Assembly: GCF_001422485.1 (NCBI RefSeq)
Contig: NZ_LMNF01000004.1
Location: forward strand, 186,001-250,000
Origin: Agreia sp. Leaf283
Lineage (GTDB): Bacteria; Actinomycetota; Actinomycetes; Actinomycetales; Microbacteriaceae
Length of the DNA stretch: 64,000 bases
Direction of reading: 5' to 3'
A program made the translations under genes and the position numbers. The notes beneath the pieces are model-generated. The model was not told the DNA's origin. It searched no databases and worked only from the letters and a program-made list of their open reading frames with translations. Positions 43,418 through 51,084 of this stretch are shown piece after piece. Numbering within the stretch: the stretch's first letter is position 1; every line of letters begins with the position of its first letter.

Positions 43418-44254
43418 GTGCCGGAGAACGTGCAGGCCTGGTGGTCGCGACGCCAGTGGTCGAAGGGCGCCGAGGTGCCCTACGCCGTGGGCGCCTACCG
43501 CGACGACTGGCAGCGTTATCCCGTGCTCGCCCGCCAGTTCCACCCCGACCTCAACGCCGGCATCGTGCTCACCCAGATACCGCCCGCCGCCGACGTCTAC
43601 CTCACCTGGCAGTGCGACGCCGGGCACGTCTTCGTGGCCACGCCCGACGAGCAGCGCACCCGTCCGGGCCGCACCCGACGCCGATCGTCGTGGTGCCCCG
43701 ACTGCTCCGCGCTCGCCGCGCCCCGTCGCATCCGCACCGCAGACACGCCGCCGCGGGCGGCCTCGAAACCGGATGCGCGACGCGTCGCGACCGCTCGGGC
43801 GCCGCAGAGCGGCCGCGTGCCGGGCGAGGCCTTCGTCAGCGACCGCGCGCCGCGACCGAGCTCGGCCGCCGAGGGCGCCCTGCGTCAGAAGCTGGCGCGC
43901 AGGCTGCCGCTCGATATGACCCCCAACGCTGTGGCGGTCTCGCGACCGTTCTTCGACCGGGCGGAGGTGTGGCCCGACATCGTCATCCCCGACCTGAAGG
44001 TGGCGATCGAGTACGACACCATCGGCAAGTTCGGCCTCGAGCACGTGGGCACCCGTGAGGCCGTCGACCGCCGCAAAGACCGACTGCTGCGCGAGGTGGG
44101 GTGGCAGGTCATCCGCATCCGCTGCGGCGCCCTGCAACCTCTCGGCCCGCACGACGTGGCGGCATCCGGGGTCAATGCGGCGCTGATCGAGCGCGTGCTC
44201 GACGAGCTGCGGGTCATCCGCGGGGCGTTGTTCGTCGAGGCGTACCTCGCCTGA
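43418..44254 (+). CDS. Zinc-ribbon PD-(D/E)xK nuclease-like protein
   Basis: 278 residues from the GTG at 43418 (GGGAGG upstream). N-terminal domain with W/C/C pattern: TWQCDAGHVF, then SSWCPDCS, a treble-clef or ribbon similar to zinc modules of the DUF4379 kind. C-terminal domain about 165-278: PDIVIPDLKVAIEYD, KDRLLREVGWQVIRIRCG, the Vsr/DUF559-like endonuclease core with Asp, Glu and downstream Arg/Gln. Suggests nicking or cleavage of DNA at a recognised site; no methylase or restriction partner is adjacent. Function otherwise unknown. Confidence 0.72.
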   Translation: MPENVQAWWSRRQWSKGAEVPYAVGAYRDDWQRYPVLARQFHPDLNAGIVLTQIPPAADVYLTWQCDAGHVFVATPDEQRTRPGRTRRRSSWCPDCSALAAPRRIRTADTPPRAASKPDARRVATARAPQSGRVPGEAFVSDRAPRPSSAAEGALRQKLARRLPLDMTPNAVAVSRPFFDRAEVWPDIVIPDLKVAIEYDTIGKFGLEHVGTREAVDRRKDRLLREVGWQVIRIRCGALQPLGPHDVAASGVNAALIERVLDELRVIRGALFVEAYLA

Positions 44255-44288
44255 GCCGGTGCGACGCGCGGCGTCACCCCGGACCGGG

Positions 44289-44480
44289 CTATCTGAGTTC
44301 GCCGCGGCGGGAGTAGATGAGCGTCACGAAGCCGTAGCCGAAGAGGCCGCCGCCGATCCACGTCAGAACGTGGAGCGCGGAAGGGCCGCCGTTGAGGTCG
44401 AGGACGAGGCCGATCGCCCCCATCACGATGCCGATGATGACCATGGTGACGCCGATGGAGCGCCGAGTCGCGGTGTTCAT
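44289..44480 (-). CDS. Small two-helix membrane protein
   Basis: 63 residues. Two membrane helices (about 8-28 and 36-56) joined by a short NGGPSAL loop and ending in a basic tail. No family recognised. Start uncertain: an in-frame ATG four codons upstream is possible. Stands 40 bases after the converse TetR gene stop on the same strand, so it may be the last gene of the 45829-44289 transcript. Confidence 0.6.
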   Translation of the reverse strand: MNTATRRSIGVTMVIIGIVMGAIGLVLDLNGGPSALHVLTWIGGGLFGYGFVTLIYSRRGELR

Positions 44481-44520
44481 GACGACGAGCATAGTGACGT
44501 GTCGAGCGGGCGTCACGCAC

Positions 44521-45171
44521 TCATTTCGAGGCAGGTGCGGGGTCGGGCAATTGCTCGGCGAGGGTGAGCAGTTGCTGGCTCGTCCAGTTCGACCACTGCT
44601 GCGGCGACCAGCCCCGTGAGCGGGTGAAGTGCAGGTAGGCGTCGGCTCCCGTGACGTAGCTGAGCACATCTGCGGCGGCGGCGACACTCGATTCGGGGAT
44701 GCGACCGCGGCCCGCGAACCAGTGCGCCGCGATGGTCATGTCCCTGTGGCGGCGCTGCTCGAGCTCGTCGTACGCCGCTCGCACAGCCGTATCCGCGTCG
44801 GCGGCCGCGGACATCGCTTTGACGATGCCCGCGGCCCGCTGATTCGCTGCCCCGAGGAACTCGACGTAGCGCCGGACTGCCGTCTCGAAGTCGGGCTCGC
44901 TCATGATCGCCGCCATCGATGGCCGGTCGGCGAGGGAGTGCGCGCCCTCGTCTCCGGCGAACGCCACCTCGAAGGCGGCGATCAGCAGGGAGTGCTTGCC
45001 GCCCTGCTGTTGGACGGTCGGAAGGGACACCTGCGCCTCGTCGGCGATGGCCCGCAGCGACGTGGCGGCGTAGCCGTCGCGTACGAACAGCTTCTCGCCG
45101 GCCGCGATGATCGCCGCTCGCGTGGAGGCGGCATCCGCCTCTCGTCGAGGTGATCGATATGCGCGGGCCAT
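44521..45171 (-). CDS. TetR-family transcriptional regulator
   Basis: 216 residues from the ATG at 45171. Helix-turn-helix about 15-60 (EKLFVRDGYAATSLRAIADEAQV, SLPTVQQQGGKHSLL; the usual Y-F of helix 3 is replaced by QQQ). The region upstream of the ATG in the same frame is a shadow of the next gene. Lies 10 bases behind the six-helix membrane protein, forming a two-gene operon, and presumably controls its promoter at 45866-45894. Confidence 0.83.
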   Translation of the reverse strand: MARAYRSPRREADAASTRAAIIAAGEKLFVRDGYAATSLRAIADEAQVSLPTVQQQGGKHSLLIAAFEVAFAGDEGAHSLADRPSMAAIMSEPDFETAVRRYVEFLGAANQRAAGIVKAMSAAADADTAVRAAYDELEQRRHRDMTIAAHWFAGRGRIPESSVAAAADVLSYVTGADAYLHFTRSRGWSPQQWSNWTSQQLLTLAEQLPDPAPASK

Positions 45172-45181
45172 GGCAACGACG

Positions 45182-45829
45182 CTACCGGTGATGACGAGGG
45201 GTGTAGGCGATGAACACGATGCCCACGACGATCTGCGTGACCGTCGAGACGAGGTGAGCCGACGTGGCGACCTCGGTGCTGTCGGTCGCGTTGCCCACGA
45301 CACCGGTGACGATGGCGACGACGGTGAGGGCTAGAAGCGCCCAGCGCGCCGACCCGGTTGCGACGCCCGCACGAACGATCACCAGAGAGCCGACGAGAAG
45401 CAGCACCAACTGGGCGAGGCCCAGGCCCGTCGTCAGAGACAGCACGCCGGAGTAGTCGTCGACGGCGGGCATGGCGTACACAACGACGAAGTACACGATC
45501 TGGCTCGTGAGGAAGAGGCCTCCGAAGCCCAGGAGCGCGAACCGCCCCAGCAGAGATCGACCGACCGCGCCGGCATCGCCCGTGGCTCCGCCGGTCAGCG
45601 GAACCATCGCGGCCGCGTGGATGATCGTGCTGGCCAGGAAGGTGACGGCGAACAGGCCGAGAACTCCGCTGTTCGGGTCATCGAGAAGCGGGATCTCGAG
45701 CAGCGTCGCGATGAGCAGGAGTGCACCGCCGGTCGCAATTCCGATCCCGCTCCAGAGCGACCACGCCGGCCGAGGCGTGCTCCTGCCTGTCGTGTCATTC
45801 ATGCCGGCCTTCGCCTCGAGGGTACTCAT
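45182..45829 (-). CDS. Six-helix membrane protein
   Basis: 215 residues from the ATG at 45829 (GGAGA 7 bases upstream). Six membrane helices spread evenly over the chain, short loops, a cytoplasmic Pro-rich start. It resembles DUF4386-like proteins, but this is not certain. First gene of an operon with a TetR regulator; the promoter carries a perfect 15-bp palindrome over its -10 box. Confidence 0.72.
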   Translation of the reverse strand: MSTLEAKAGMNDTTGRSTPRPAWSLWSGIGIATGGALLLIATLLEIPLLDDPNSGVLGLFAVTFLASTIIHAAAMVPLTGGATGDAGAVGRSLLGRFALLGFGGLFLTSQIVYFVVVYAMPAVDDYSGVLSLTTGLGLAQLVLLLVGSLVIVRAGVATGSARWALLALTVVAIVTGVVGNATDSTEVATSAHLVSTVTQIVVGIVFIAYTPRHHR

Positions 45830-45857
45830 CACTGCATCTCCATTCGCTTGTACAACA

Positions 45858-45894
45858 ACATATTGAATATGTCATAGTAATTACGAACTGGCAA
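45858..45894 (-). promoter_or_regulatory. Promoter with overlapping palindromic operator
   Basis: Minus strand: TTGCCA (45894-45889), 17 bases, CATATT (45871-45866). The palindrome ACATATTGAATATGT (45858-45872, 7+1+7) covers the -10 box. Likely bound by the TetR at 44521. Confidence 0.78.
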
Positions 45895-45957
45895 TGACGC
45901 GATTCTCTGCTTGCGTCAGTGCGTGCGCAGCTCGGCCCGGCCGAATATCGTGTCTCC

Positions 45958-46206
45958 ATGAGCCCAGACCGCGTTCTCGCCCCGCAGCAGCCCACCGACG
46001 GTTCCAAGCTGAAGGGGCCGGCGTCGTACTTTCCGAGTATCGAGAAGACCTACGGCAAGCCGATCCAGGAGTGGCTCGATCTCGTGAGTGCGCAGCTCGC
46101 CGACAACACGCACATGCAGGTGGTGTCGACGCTGAAGGCGGATCACGGCCTGGGCCACGGTCACGCCAACGCGATCGTCGCCTACGTGAAGGCGGCCCAG
46201 AAGTAG
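45958..46206 (+). CDS. DUF4287-domain protein
   Basis: 82 residues. Carries GPASYFPSIEKTYGKPIQEW and LKADHGLGHGHANAIVAY, the two conserved blocks of DUF4287. Such proteins are small and cytoplasmic with no known biochemical role. TATCGT lies 6 bases before the ATG, so translation is probably leaderless; no ribosome site is seen. Confidence 0.85.
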   Translation: MSPDRVLAPQQPTDGSKLKGPASYFPSIEKTYGKPIQEWLDLVSAQLADNTHMQVVSTLKADHGLGHGHANAIVAYVKAAQK

Positions 46207-46238
46207 CGACGGCCGACCGTACCCGGCCGATGGCCCAT

Positions 46239-46296
46239 TGAGGTGCGGGAATGTGTCGTCTGACCGGCACGCGAGGCGGCCATATCCCGCACCTCA
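46239..46296. repeat. Inverted repeat TGAGGTGCGGGA / TCCCGCACCTCA
   Basis: Perfect 12-bp arms (46239-46250, 46285-46296) with a 34-base loop, after the DUF4287 gene. The surrounding 46207-46400 holds no gene I can support. Confidence 0.65.
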
Positions 46297-46400
46297 GCGC
46301 TCCGCGGACCGCCTTGACTCAGTCTTGGGGAACGGATTGTCCACCCCGCGACCGTTCGTTGGTCAGTTTCGCGGGCTGCTCGGGTGAGCCGCACTCAGTC

Positions 46401-46670
46401 TTACTTGGTCGGTTTCCGCTGTCGGATGTCGTGCTCGCGGTGGTGTCGAGCGACCGCCGCGCTGCTGGCTTGAACCCAGGTTGCCAAGGCGATTGCGGGG
46501 AGTGCTGCTTCGTGGCCAAGGAGGGTGAGCTCGTAGTCGACGCGTGGCGGAATGGTCGGGTAAGGGGTGCGGGTCACAAGCCCTGAGCGTTGCTCCGAGG
46601 GGTCCGGTCCCGTGCCGCGTTCCAGCCGCGCGTAGTAGTCGGTCGACATGTGGCTGAGCGCCCACGACCT
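46401..46670 (-). pseudogene. Chimeric remnant: XRE-type regulator fused to HxlR C-terminus
   Basis: In one frame the sequence ALSHMSTDYYARLERGTGPDPSEQ, a helix-turn-helix stretch typical of MmyB/XRE regulators, is joined directly to SGLVTRTPYPTIPPRVDYELT, the wing and C-terminal half of an HxlR regulator (GHEAALPAIALATWV). Neither part is complete: the XRE piece lacks its first helices and effector domain, and the HxlR piece lacks its recognition helix. This is best read as deletion between two adjacent regulator genes. A short translated product from the ATG at 46649 is possible but unlikely to work. Confidence 0.68.
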
Positions 46671-46730
46671 GCCGATCCACCCCTGTCGCCCGGCGGTCTT
46701 TATGTTCGCCCGAAGAAACTTAATCGACAA

Positions 46731-46767
46731 AATGAGGCATAAACGCATTAGGTCTGTTAGCCTCATT
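46731..46767. promoter_or_regulatory. Inverted repeat upstream of the polyketide operon
   Basis: AATGAGGC (46731-46738) and GCCTCATT (46760-46767) with further TAA/TTA pairing, within an AT-richer stretch 73 bases before the ABC ATPase. Candidate operator or promoter region of the 11-gene operon. Confidence 0.5.
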
Positions 46768-46839
46768 CTGTCGTCGGGGGACGAGGGCTCGCACCGGTCA
46801 TTCCGGGCGCCCCTCATCAACCCTGAGGAGCTGTCCAGA

Positions 46840-47745
46840 GTGATTCGCGTCGCCCACCTCACCAAGAGGTATGGCCCTGTCACCGCCGTGAACGACCTGT
46901 CGTTCGATGTGCCCGCCGCGAGTGTCTTCGCCTTTCTCGGCACGAACGGCGCGGGCAAGAGCACGACCATCTCCTGCCTGACCACCGTCGCGACAGCCGA
47001 CTCCGGAAGCATCGAGATCGACGGCCTGCGGGTCGGACGAGACGACGACGCGATCCGACGCAAGATCGGCGTGGTCTTCCAGTCGTCGCTGCTCGATCCG
47101 AGCCTCACGGTCAGAGAGAACCTGCGCGACCGTGCGTCGTTCTACGGGCTGAGCGCGACCGACTGCGCCACGCGCATCCGGCAGCTCGCCGAGCAGGTCG
47201 ACCTCACCGACTTTCTCGACCGCCCCTACGGCCCGCTCTCGGGCGGCCAGAAGAGGCGGGCCGACATCGCCCGGGCGCTCATGCACGATCCGGTGCTGCT
47301 GTTCCTCGACGAACCGACGGCGGGTCTCGACCCGCAGAGCCGTGAGCAGGTCTGGCAGACCATCCACGAGCTGCGACAGACGAAGGGGCTCACCGTCTTT
47401 CTGACCACGCACTACATGGAGGAGACGGAGGAGGCCGACCTGGTGTCGATCATCCACGCGGGGTCGCTGGTGGTGCAGGGCACTCCGGCTCAGCTTCGAG
47501 CGGCGCACAGCTCGAGCGTGCTCTCGGTCACGTCGAGCGACATCGCGGCGGTGATGCGCGCCTGCGCCGATGCCTCGCTCACCTGCACGGTCTCGGGAGA
47601 CGGCGGCCGCATCGTCGTGCCCGACTCGGCCTCTGCCCTCGACTTCGTGAACCGCCATCGCTCGATCGTCGACGACTTCGAGTTCCGGCACGGCACGATG
47701 GACGACGTCTTCCTCTCTGTCACGGCGACGGGAGGCCGAGCATGA
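46840..47745 (+). CDS. ABC transporter ATP-binding protein, DrrA-type
   Basis: 301 residues from the GTG at 46840 (GAGGAG upstream); the longer frame from 46648 reads through the regulatory region and is rejected. Walker A GTNGAGKST (about 34-42), Q-loop FQSS, signature LSGGQKRR, Walker B LLFLDEPTAGLD, H-switch TTHYMEE. The last 80 residues are the DrrA C-terminal domain. Energises export of a hydrophobic natural product with the downstream permease (ATGA overlap). First gene of the operon that also encodes the ketosynthase pathway, so it probably exports that product. Confidence 0.9.
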   Translation: MIRVAHLTKRYGPVTAVNDLSFDVPAASVFAFLGTNGAGKSTTISCLTTVATADSGSIEIDGLRVGRDDDAIRRKIGVVFQSSLLDPSLTVRENLRDRASFYGLSATDCATRIRQLAEQVDLTDFLDRPYGPLSGGQKRRADIARALMHDPVLLFLDEPTAGLDPQSREQVWQTIHELRQTKGLTVFLTTHYMEETEEADLVSIIHAGSLVVQGTPAQLRAAHSSSVLSVTSSDIAAVMRACADASLTCTVSGDGGRIVVPDSASALDFVNRHRSIVDDFEFRHGTMDDVFLSVTATGGRA

Positions 47746-48617
47746 GCGCCTGGATCCTGGCCCGCCGCAACCTGCGCATCTTCTTCCGTGACAGGGCAGG
47801 CGTCTTCTTCTCGCTGCTCTCGGCCCTCATCCTGATCGCCCTCTACGCCCTGTTCCTCGGCGGTCTCCAGGTCGACAACCTCGCCGAACGCTTCACGAAC
47901 GCATCGACGGGCGAGATCCAGGCCTTCGTCGACGCCTGGGTATTCGCGGGAATCACGATGATCACGACGCTGACGACCGGCCTGGCCGCGCTGAGCGTGT
48001 TCGTCGAAGACTCCGCCAGCGGCCGCTTCAAAGACTTTCTGGTGTCGCCGATGCGACGGTCGAGCATCATCTTCGGCTACATGATCTCGAGCTTCGTCGT
48101 CGCCGTGATCATGACCGCTGTGGTGGTCGCCGTCTCGCAGGTCTACACGCTCCTGCGGGGCGATGAGCCCATGACCCCGCAGAGCCTGCTGCTCACGGCC
48201 GCCTATGTGGTCGTGGCAGCCGCCGCGTTCTCCGCGGTGTCGGGCTTCGTGGTCACGTTCCTCACGTCGAACAGCGCATTCGCCGCGCTCAGCACCATCG
48301 TCGGCACGATCATCGGATTCCTCGCGGGGGCGTACATTCCCGCGGGAACCCTGCCCGTCGCCGTGGTGAACGTCATGAACGCCCTTCCCTTCGCCCAGGC
48401 GGCGATGCTGCTTCGGCAGCCCTTCACCGGCGAGGCCGCGCAGGCCCTGACGAGCGGCAACGCCACCGCCGAGGCGGCGCTGAATGAGTTCTACGGCATC
48501 GCGATCTCTGTGGGCGACCTCGAGGTGTCGAACGGGTTCGCGCTCGCCGAACTCGCCGTGCTCTTCGCCGTGTTCGCCGTGCTGTCCGCCCTCCGGCTCG
48601 CGAAGCGCATCCGATGA
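47742..48617 (+). CDS. ABC-2 type permease, DrrB-like
   Basis: 291 residues with six membrane helices (about 25-45, 70-95, 108-135, 148-175, 180-200, 262-282), the standard ABC-2 plan. The stretch EDSASGRFKDFLVSPMRR after helix 2 is the family's coupling region. It overlaps the ATPase (ATGA) and the transacylase gene (ATGA), so export and synthesis are translationally linked. The extracytoplasmic loop about 205-258 is larger than usual. Confidence 0.9.
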   Translation: MSAWILARRNLRIFFRDRAGVFFSLLSALILIALYALFLGGLQVDNLAERFTNASTGEIQAFVDAWVFAGITMITTLTTGLAALSVFVEDSASGRFKDFLVSPMRRSSIIFGYMISSFVVAVIMTAVVVAVSQVYTLLRGDEPMTPQSLLLTAAYVVVAAAAFSAVSGFVVTFLTSNSAFAALSTIVGTIIGFLAGAYIPAGTLPVAVVNVMNALPFAQAAMLLRQPFTGEAAQALTSGNATAEAALNEFYGIAISVGDLEVSNGFALAELAVLFAVFAVLSALRLAKRIR

Positions 48618-49600
48618 CCGCCGCCGAAGCAACGCGCACGAGCAGCATCGGGCTCTTCCCGGGGCAGGGCAGCCAGTTCGTCGGTATGGGCGCGGGCCTG
48701 GTCGGTCGTTTCGCCGAGGCCGCCGCGGTCTTCGACGAGGCCTCTGATTCGATCGACAGCGACCTGCGGGCCCTGTGCTGGCAGTCGTCGGCCGCCGAGC
48801 TCGCCGCGACCGAGAACGCACAGCTTGCCATCGCGGTCTGCTCGGTCGCTGCCTGGCGGGTGTGGACCGCGAACCGGCACGACGCCGAGCCCGAGGCGGT
48901 GGCCGGACACAGTGTGGGTGCGCTGCCGGCCGCGATGGCCAGTGGTCACCTCACCTTGCGCGACGGCATCCGGCTGGTGCGCACCCGCGCGCGGCTCATG
49001 GGCGGCGTTCCGAGAACGGGATCGATGCTCGCCGTGTCGGTCACGTCAGACACGATGCTTCAGGATGTTCTGGCGAACGCCGACCGGTTCTCTCTCGACA
49101 TCGCCGCCCGCAACGGGGCGAGGCAGGTCGTGCTCAGCGGATCTGTCGGCGGTGTGGAGGCGGCCAAGGCCTACTTCGGCGCCCGCTCGCGTGCGCTCGA
49201 CGTGAGCAACGGGTTCCACTCGCGGGTGATGGACCCGGTCGTCGACGCCTGGAGCCAGGCCGTCGCAGGGGCCCCGTTCTCAGACGGCGAGGGCGCAGAC
49301 GGCGCGGGCGCAGACGGCGAGGGCCCGGCGTATGTGGCCTCGACGACCGGCCTAGTCGCGTCGAACACCGCCGACGTGACGCGCGACCTCATCACGGGTC
49401 TCCGGCGCACGGTGCGCTGGGACCTGGTGATCGGCGACGCTACTCGCGCCCGGTGGATCACGTTCGGCCCCGGTGGCGCGCTCGCGAGATTCGGCCGAGG
49501 CCTGGTGCGGGCCGACGACATCACGAACGTCGACGACTCGTTCGCGGGCGGTTCGTCTGCTCCTAGTTCCTCCGTCGAACGGCGGGCTCATGCGCGCTGA
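48614..49600 (+). CDS. Malonyl-CoA:ACP transacylase (FabD-like)
   Basis: 328 residues. LFPGQGSQFVGMG (14-26), active-site GHSVGA (Ser100), GFHSRVM with the catalytic His202, and GSVGG near 176-180. Transfers malonyl units from CoA to the cluster's own acyl carrier protein. The last 90 residues hold an imperfect GEGADGAGADGEG repeat (225-237) that lengthens a surface loop, and a Ser-rich tail. It ends overlapping the reductase gene by 11 bases. A dedicated transacylase inside a secondary pathway indicates independence from primary fatty-acid synthesis. Confidence 0.9.
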   Translation: MTAAEATRTSSIGLFPGQGSQFVGMGAGLVGRFAEAAAVFDEASDSIDSDLRALCWQSSAAELAATENAQLAIAVCSVAAWRVWTANRHDAEPEAVAGHSVGALPAAMASGHLTLRDGIRLVRTRARLMGGVPRTGSMLAVSVTSDTMLQDVLANADRFSLDIAARNGARQVVLSGSVGGVEAAKAYFGARSRALDVSNGFHSRVMDPVVDAWSQAVAGAPFSDGEGADGAGADGEGPAYVASTTGLVASNTADVTRDLITGLRRTVRWDLVIGDATRARWITFGPGGALARFGRGLVRADDITNVDDSFAGGSSAPSSSVERRAHAR

Positions 49601-50339
49601 GGTGCACGACACGGGGATCGCGCTCGTCTTCGGAGGCTCGCGGGGAATCGGGCGCGCGGCAGCCGAGCGGCTCGCGGAGTGCGGACTGGCCGTCGTGGTC
49701 GCCTTCCGTTCCGACGAGACGGCCGCGCTCGACGCGGTCACGAGCATCCGGCAGGCCGGAGGCCGGGCCGAGGCCCTGCGTGCCGACGTCTGCGACGAGG
49801 CCGCCGTTCGGGGTGCCTTCCGGGCGGTCGCCGCCATGGAGGGGGTGCTGCGCACGGTGGTCTTCAGCGCGGGGGTCACCTCGGACGGCCTGCTTGCCAC
49901 GATGTCGGCCGAGAGCTGGAGGCGGGTGATCGACACCAATCTGACCGGTGCTTTCCACGTGAGCCGGCAGTCAGTGAAGGCAATGCGCAAGACCGGGGGC
50001 TCGATCGTTCTCGTGAGCTCGACCTCGGGCATCAGCGGCCAGCCCGGGCAGGGCAACTACAGCGCGAGCAAGGGCGGAATCAATGCGCTCACCCAGTCGC
50101 TGGCGAAGGAGGTCGCCGGTCTCGGCATCCGGGTCAATGCGGTGGCGCCCGGTTTCACCGACACCGACATGCTTCGGCGAATGGATGCGAAGGCGCGAGC
50201 GGAGTACGCGGCTCTCATTCCGCTCGGACGCGTGGCCGACCCCCGGGAGGTCGCGTTCGCCATCGAGTTCCTCGCCGGCCCGCAGTCGTCGTACACAACA
50301 GGACAAATACTCGCGGTCGATGGTGGCATCACCGCCTGA
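49590..50339 (+). CDS. 3-oxoacyl-ACP reductase (FabG-like SDR)
   Basis: 249 residues. NADPH motif GGSRGIGR (15-22), NTNLTGAF (Asn117), catalytic Ser144, Tyr157, Lys161 (NYSASK), and GRVADPREVA plus the ending SYTTGQILAVDGGITA of FabG. Reduces beta-keto groups on the growing ACP-bound chain. ATG lies within the end of the transacylase gene. With the dehydratase it allows full beta-processing to double bonds; no enoyl reductase is present, which favours a polyene product. Confidence 0.92.
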   Translation: MRAEVHDTGIALVFGGSRGIGRAAAERLAECGLAVVVAFRSDETAALDAVTSIRQAGGRAEALRADVCDEAAVRGAFRAVAAMEGVLRTVVFSAGVTSDGLLATMSAESWRRVIDTNLTGAFHVSRQSVKAMRKTGGSIVLVSSTSGISGQPGQGNYSASKGGINALTQSLAKEVAGLGIRVNAVAPGFTDTDMLRRMDAKARAEYAALIPLGRVADPREVAFAIEFLAGPQSSYTTGQILAVDGGITA

Positions 50340-50354
50340 GATGAAGGAATCCGA

Positions 50355-50645
50355 ATGAGCACGTTCACTGAGATCCACGCCCTCGCCGAGCAGCGCTCGG
50401 CCCTCAACGCCCGCCTGCGGTCACTCCTCGTGGAGGGGCTGGAGCTTCCGATCGTCGCAGGGATGATCGAAGACGACCAGCCGCTCTTCGGCCGCGGCCT
50501 CGAACTCGACTCGCTCGACACTCTCGAGATCGTCAGCCTGGTCGAGGAGGAGTTCGAGGTCTACATCACCGACGACGACAAGTCGGTCTTCGGCTCGATC
50601 AACAAGGTCGCCGACTACATCGTCGCGAACCGACCGCGCCCGTGA
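50355..50645 (+). CDS. Acyl carrier protein
   Basis: 96 residues. Phosphopantetheine attachment site LELDSLDTLEI with Ser53; acidic helices II and III (VEEEFEVYITDDD). Slightly longer N-terminus than FabC-type carriers. Carries all intermediates of the pathway; would be activated by the phosphopantetheinyl transferase at the operon end. ATGAAGG-AATCC ribosome region. GTGA overlap with the dehydratase gene. Confidence 0.93.
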   Translation: MSTFTEIHALAEQRSALNARLRSLLVEGLELPIVAGMIEDDQPLFGRGLELDSLDTLEIVSLVEEEFEVYITDDDKSVFGSINKVADYIVANRPRP

Positions 50646-51082
50646 GCACGGTGCTGACCGCGGCGCAGATCCTGCGCAGGCTGCCGCACCGGCATCCGTT
50701 CGTGATGCTCGACGCGGTCACCGAACTGGTGCCGTCGCAGTCGGGCGCGGCGCTCAAGAACATCTCGATCTCCGATCCGGTGTTCGCGGGACATTTTCCG
50801 GGCGAACCCATCTACCCGGGCGTGCTGCTGATCGAAGCGGCGGGCCACCTCTGCGGACTGGTCATGGCCGACCTCGACGAGCCCGCCGCCCCGGCGATCG
50901 GCTACCTCGCGTCGGTCAAGCGGTTTCGCTTCGTGACGCTCGTGCGCCCGGGAGATCAGGTGCGCATCCGGGCGACGGCCGGCACCCGGTTCGGCGGAAT
51001 GACCGACTTCTCGGTAGCGCTCAGCGTGAACGGCGCAGACGTCGCCTCGGGGTCGCTCGTGATCGCGCTGCCGAACTCGTAG
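50642..51082 (+). CDS. 3-hydroxyacyl-ACP dehydratase (FabZ-like hotdog)
   Basis: 146 residues. LPHRHPFVMLD (14-24) and AGHFPGEPIYPGVLLIEA with catalytic His51 and Glu65 as in FabZ. Removes water from 3-hydroxyacyl-ACP to give trans-2-enoyl chains. GTG start overlaps the ACP stop (GTGA). The central helix continues AAGHLCGLVM, where primary FabZ has MAQ, which suggests a specialised paralogue. Confidence 0.9.
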   Translation: MSTVLTAAQILRRLPHRHPFVMLDAVTELVPSQSGAALKNISISDPVFAGHFPGEPIYPGVLLIEAAGHLCGLVMADLDEPAAPAIGYLASVKRFRFVTLVRPGDQVRIRATAGTRFGGMTDFSVALSVNGADVASGSLVIALPNS

Positions 51083-51084
51083 CC

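Noticed and set aside
46648-46839. N-terminal extension of the DrrA-type ATPase
   Set aside because: Runs through the inverted repeat and AT-rich regulatory stretch; GAGGAG and GTG at 46840 give the family start.
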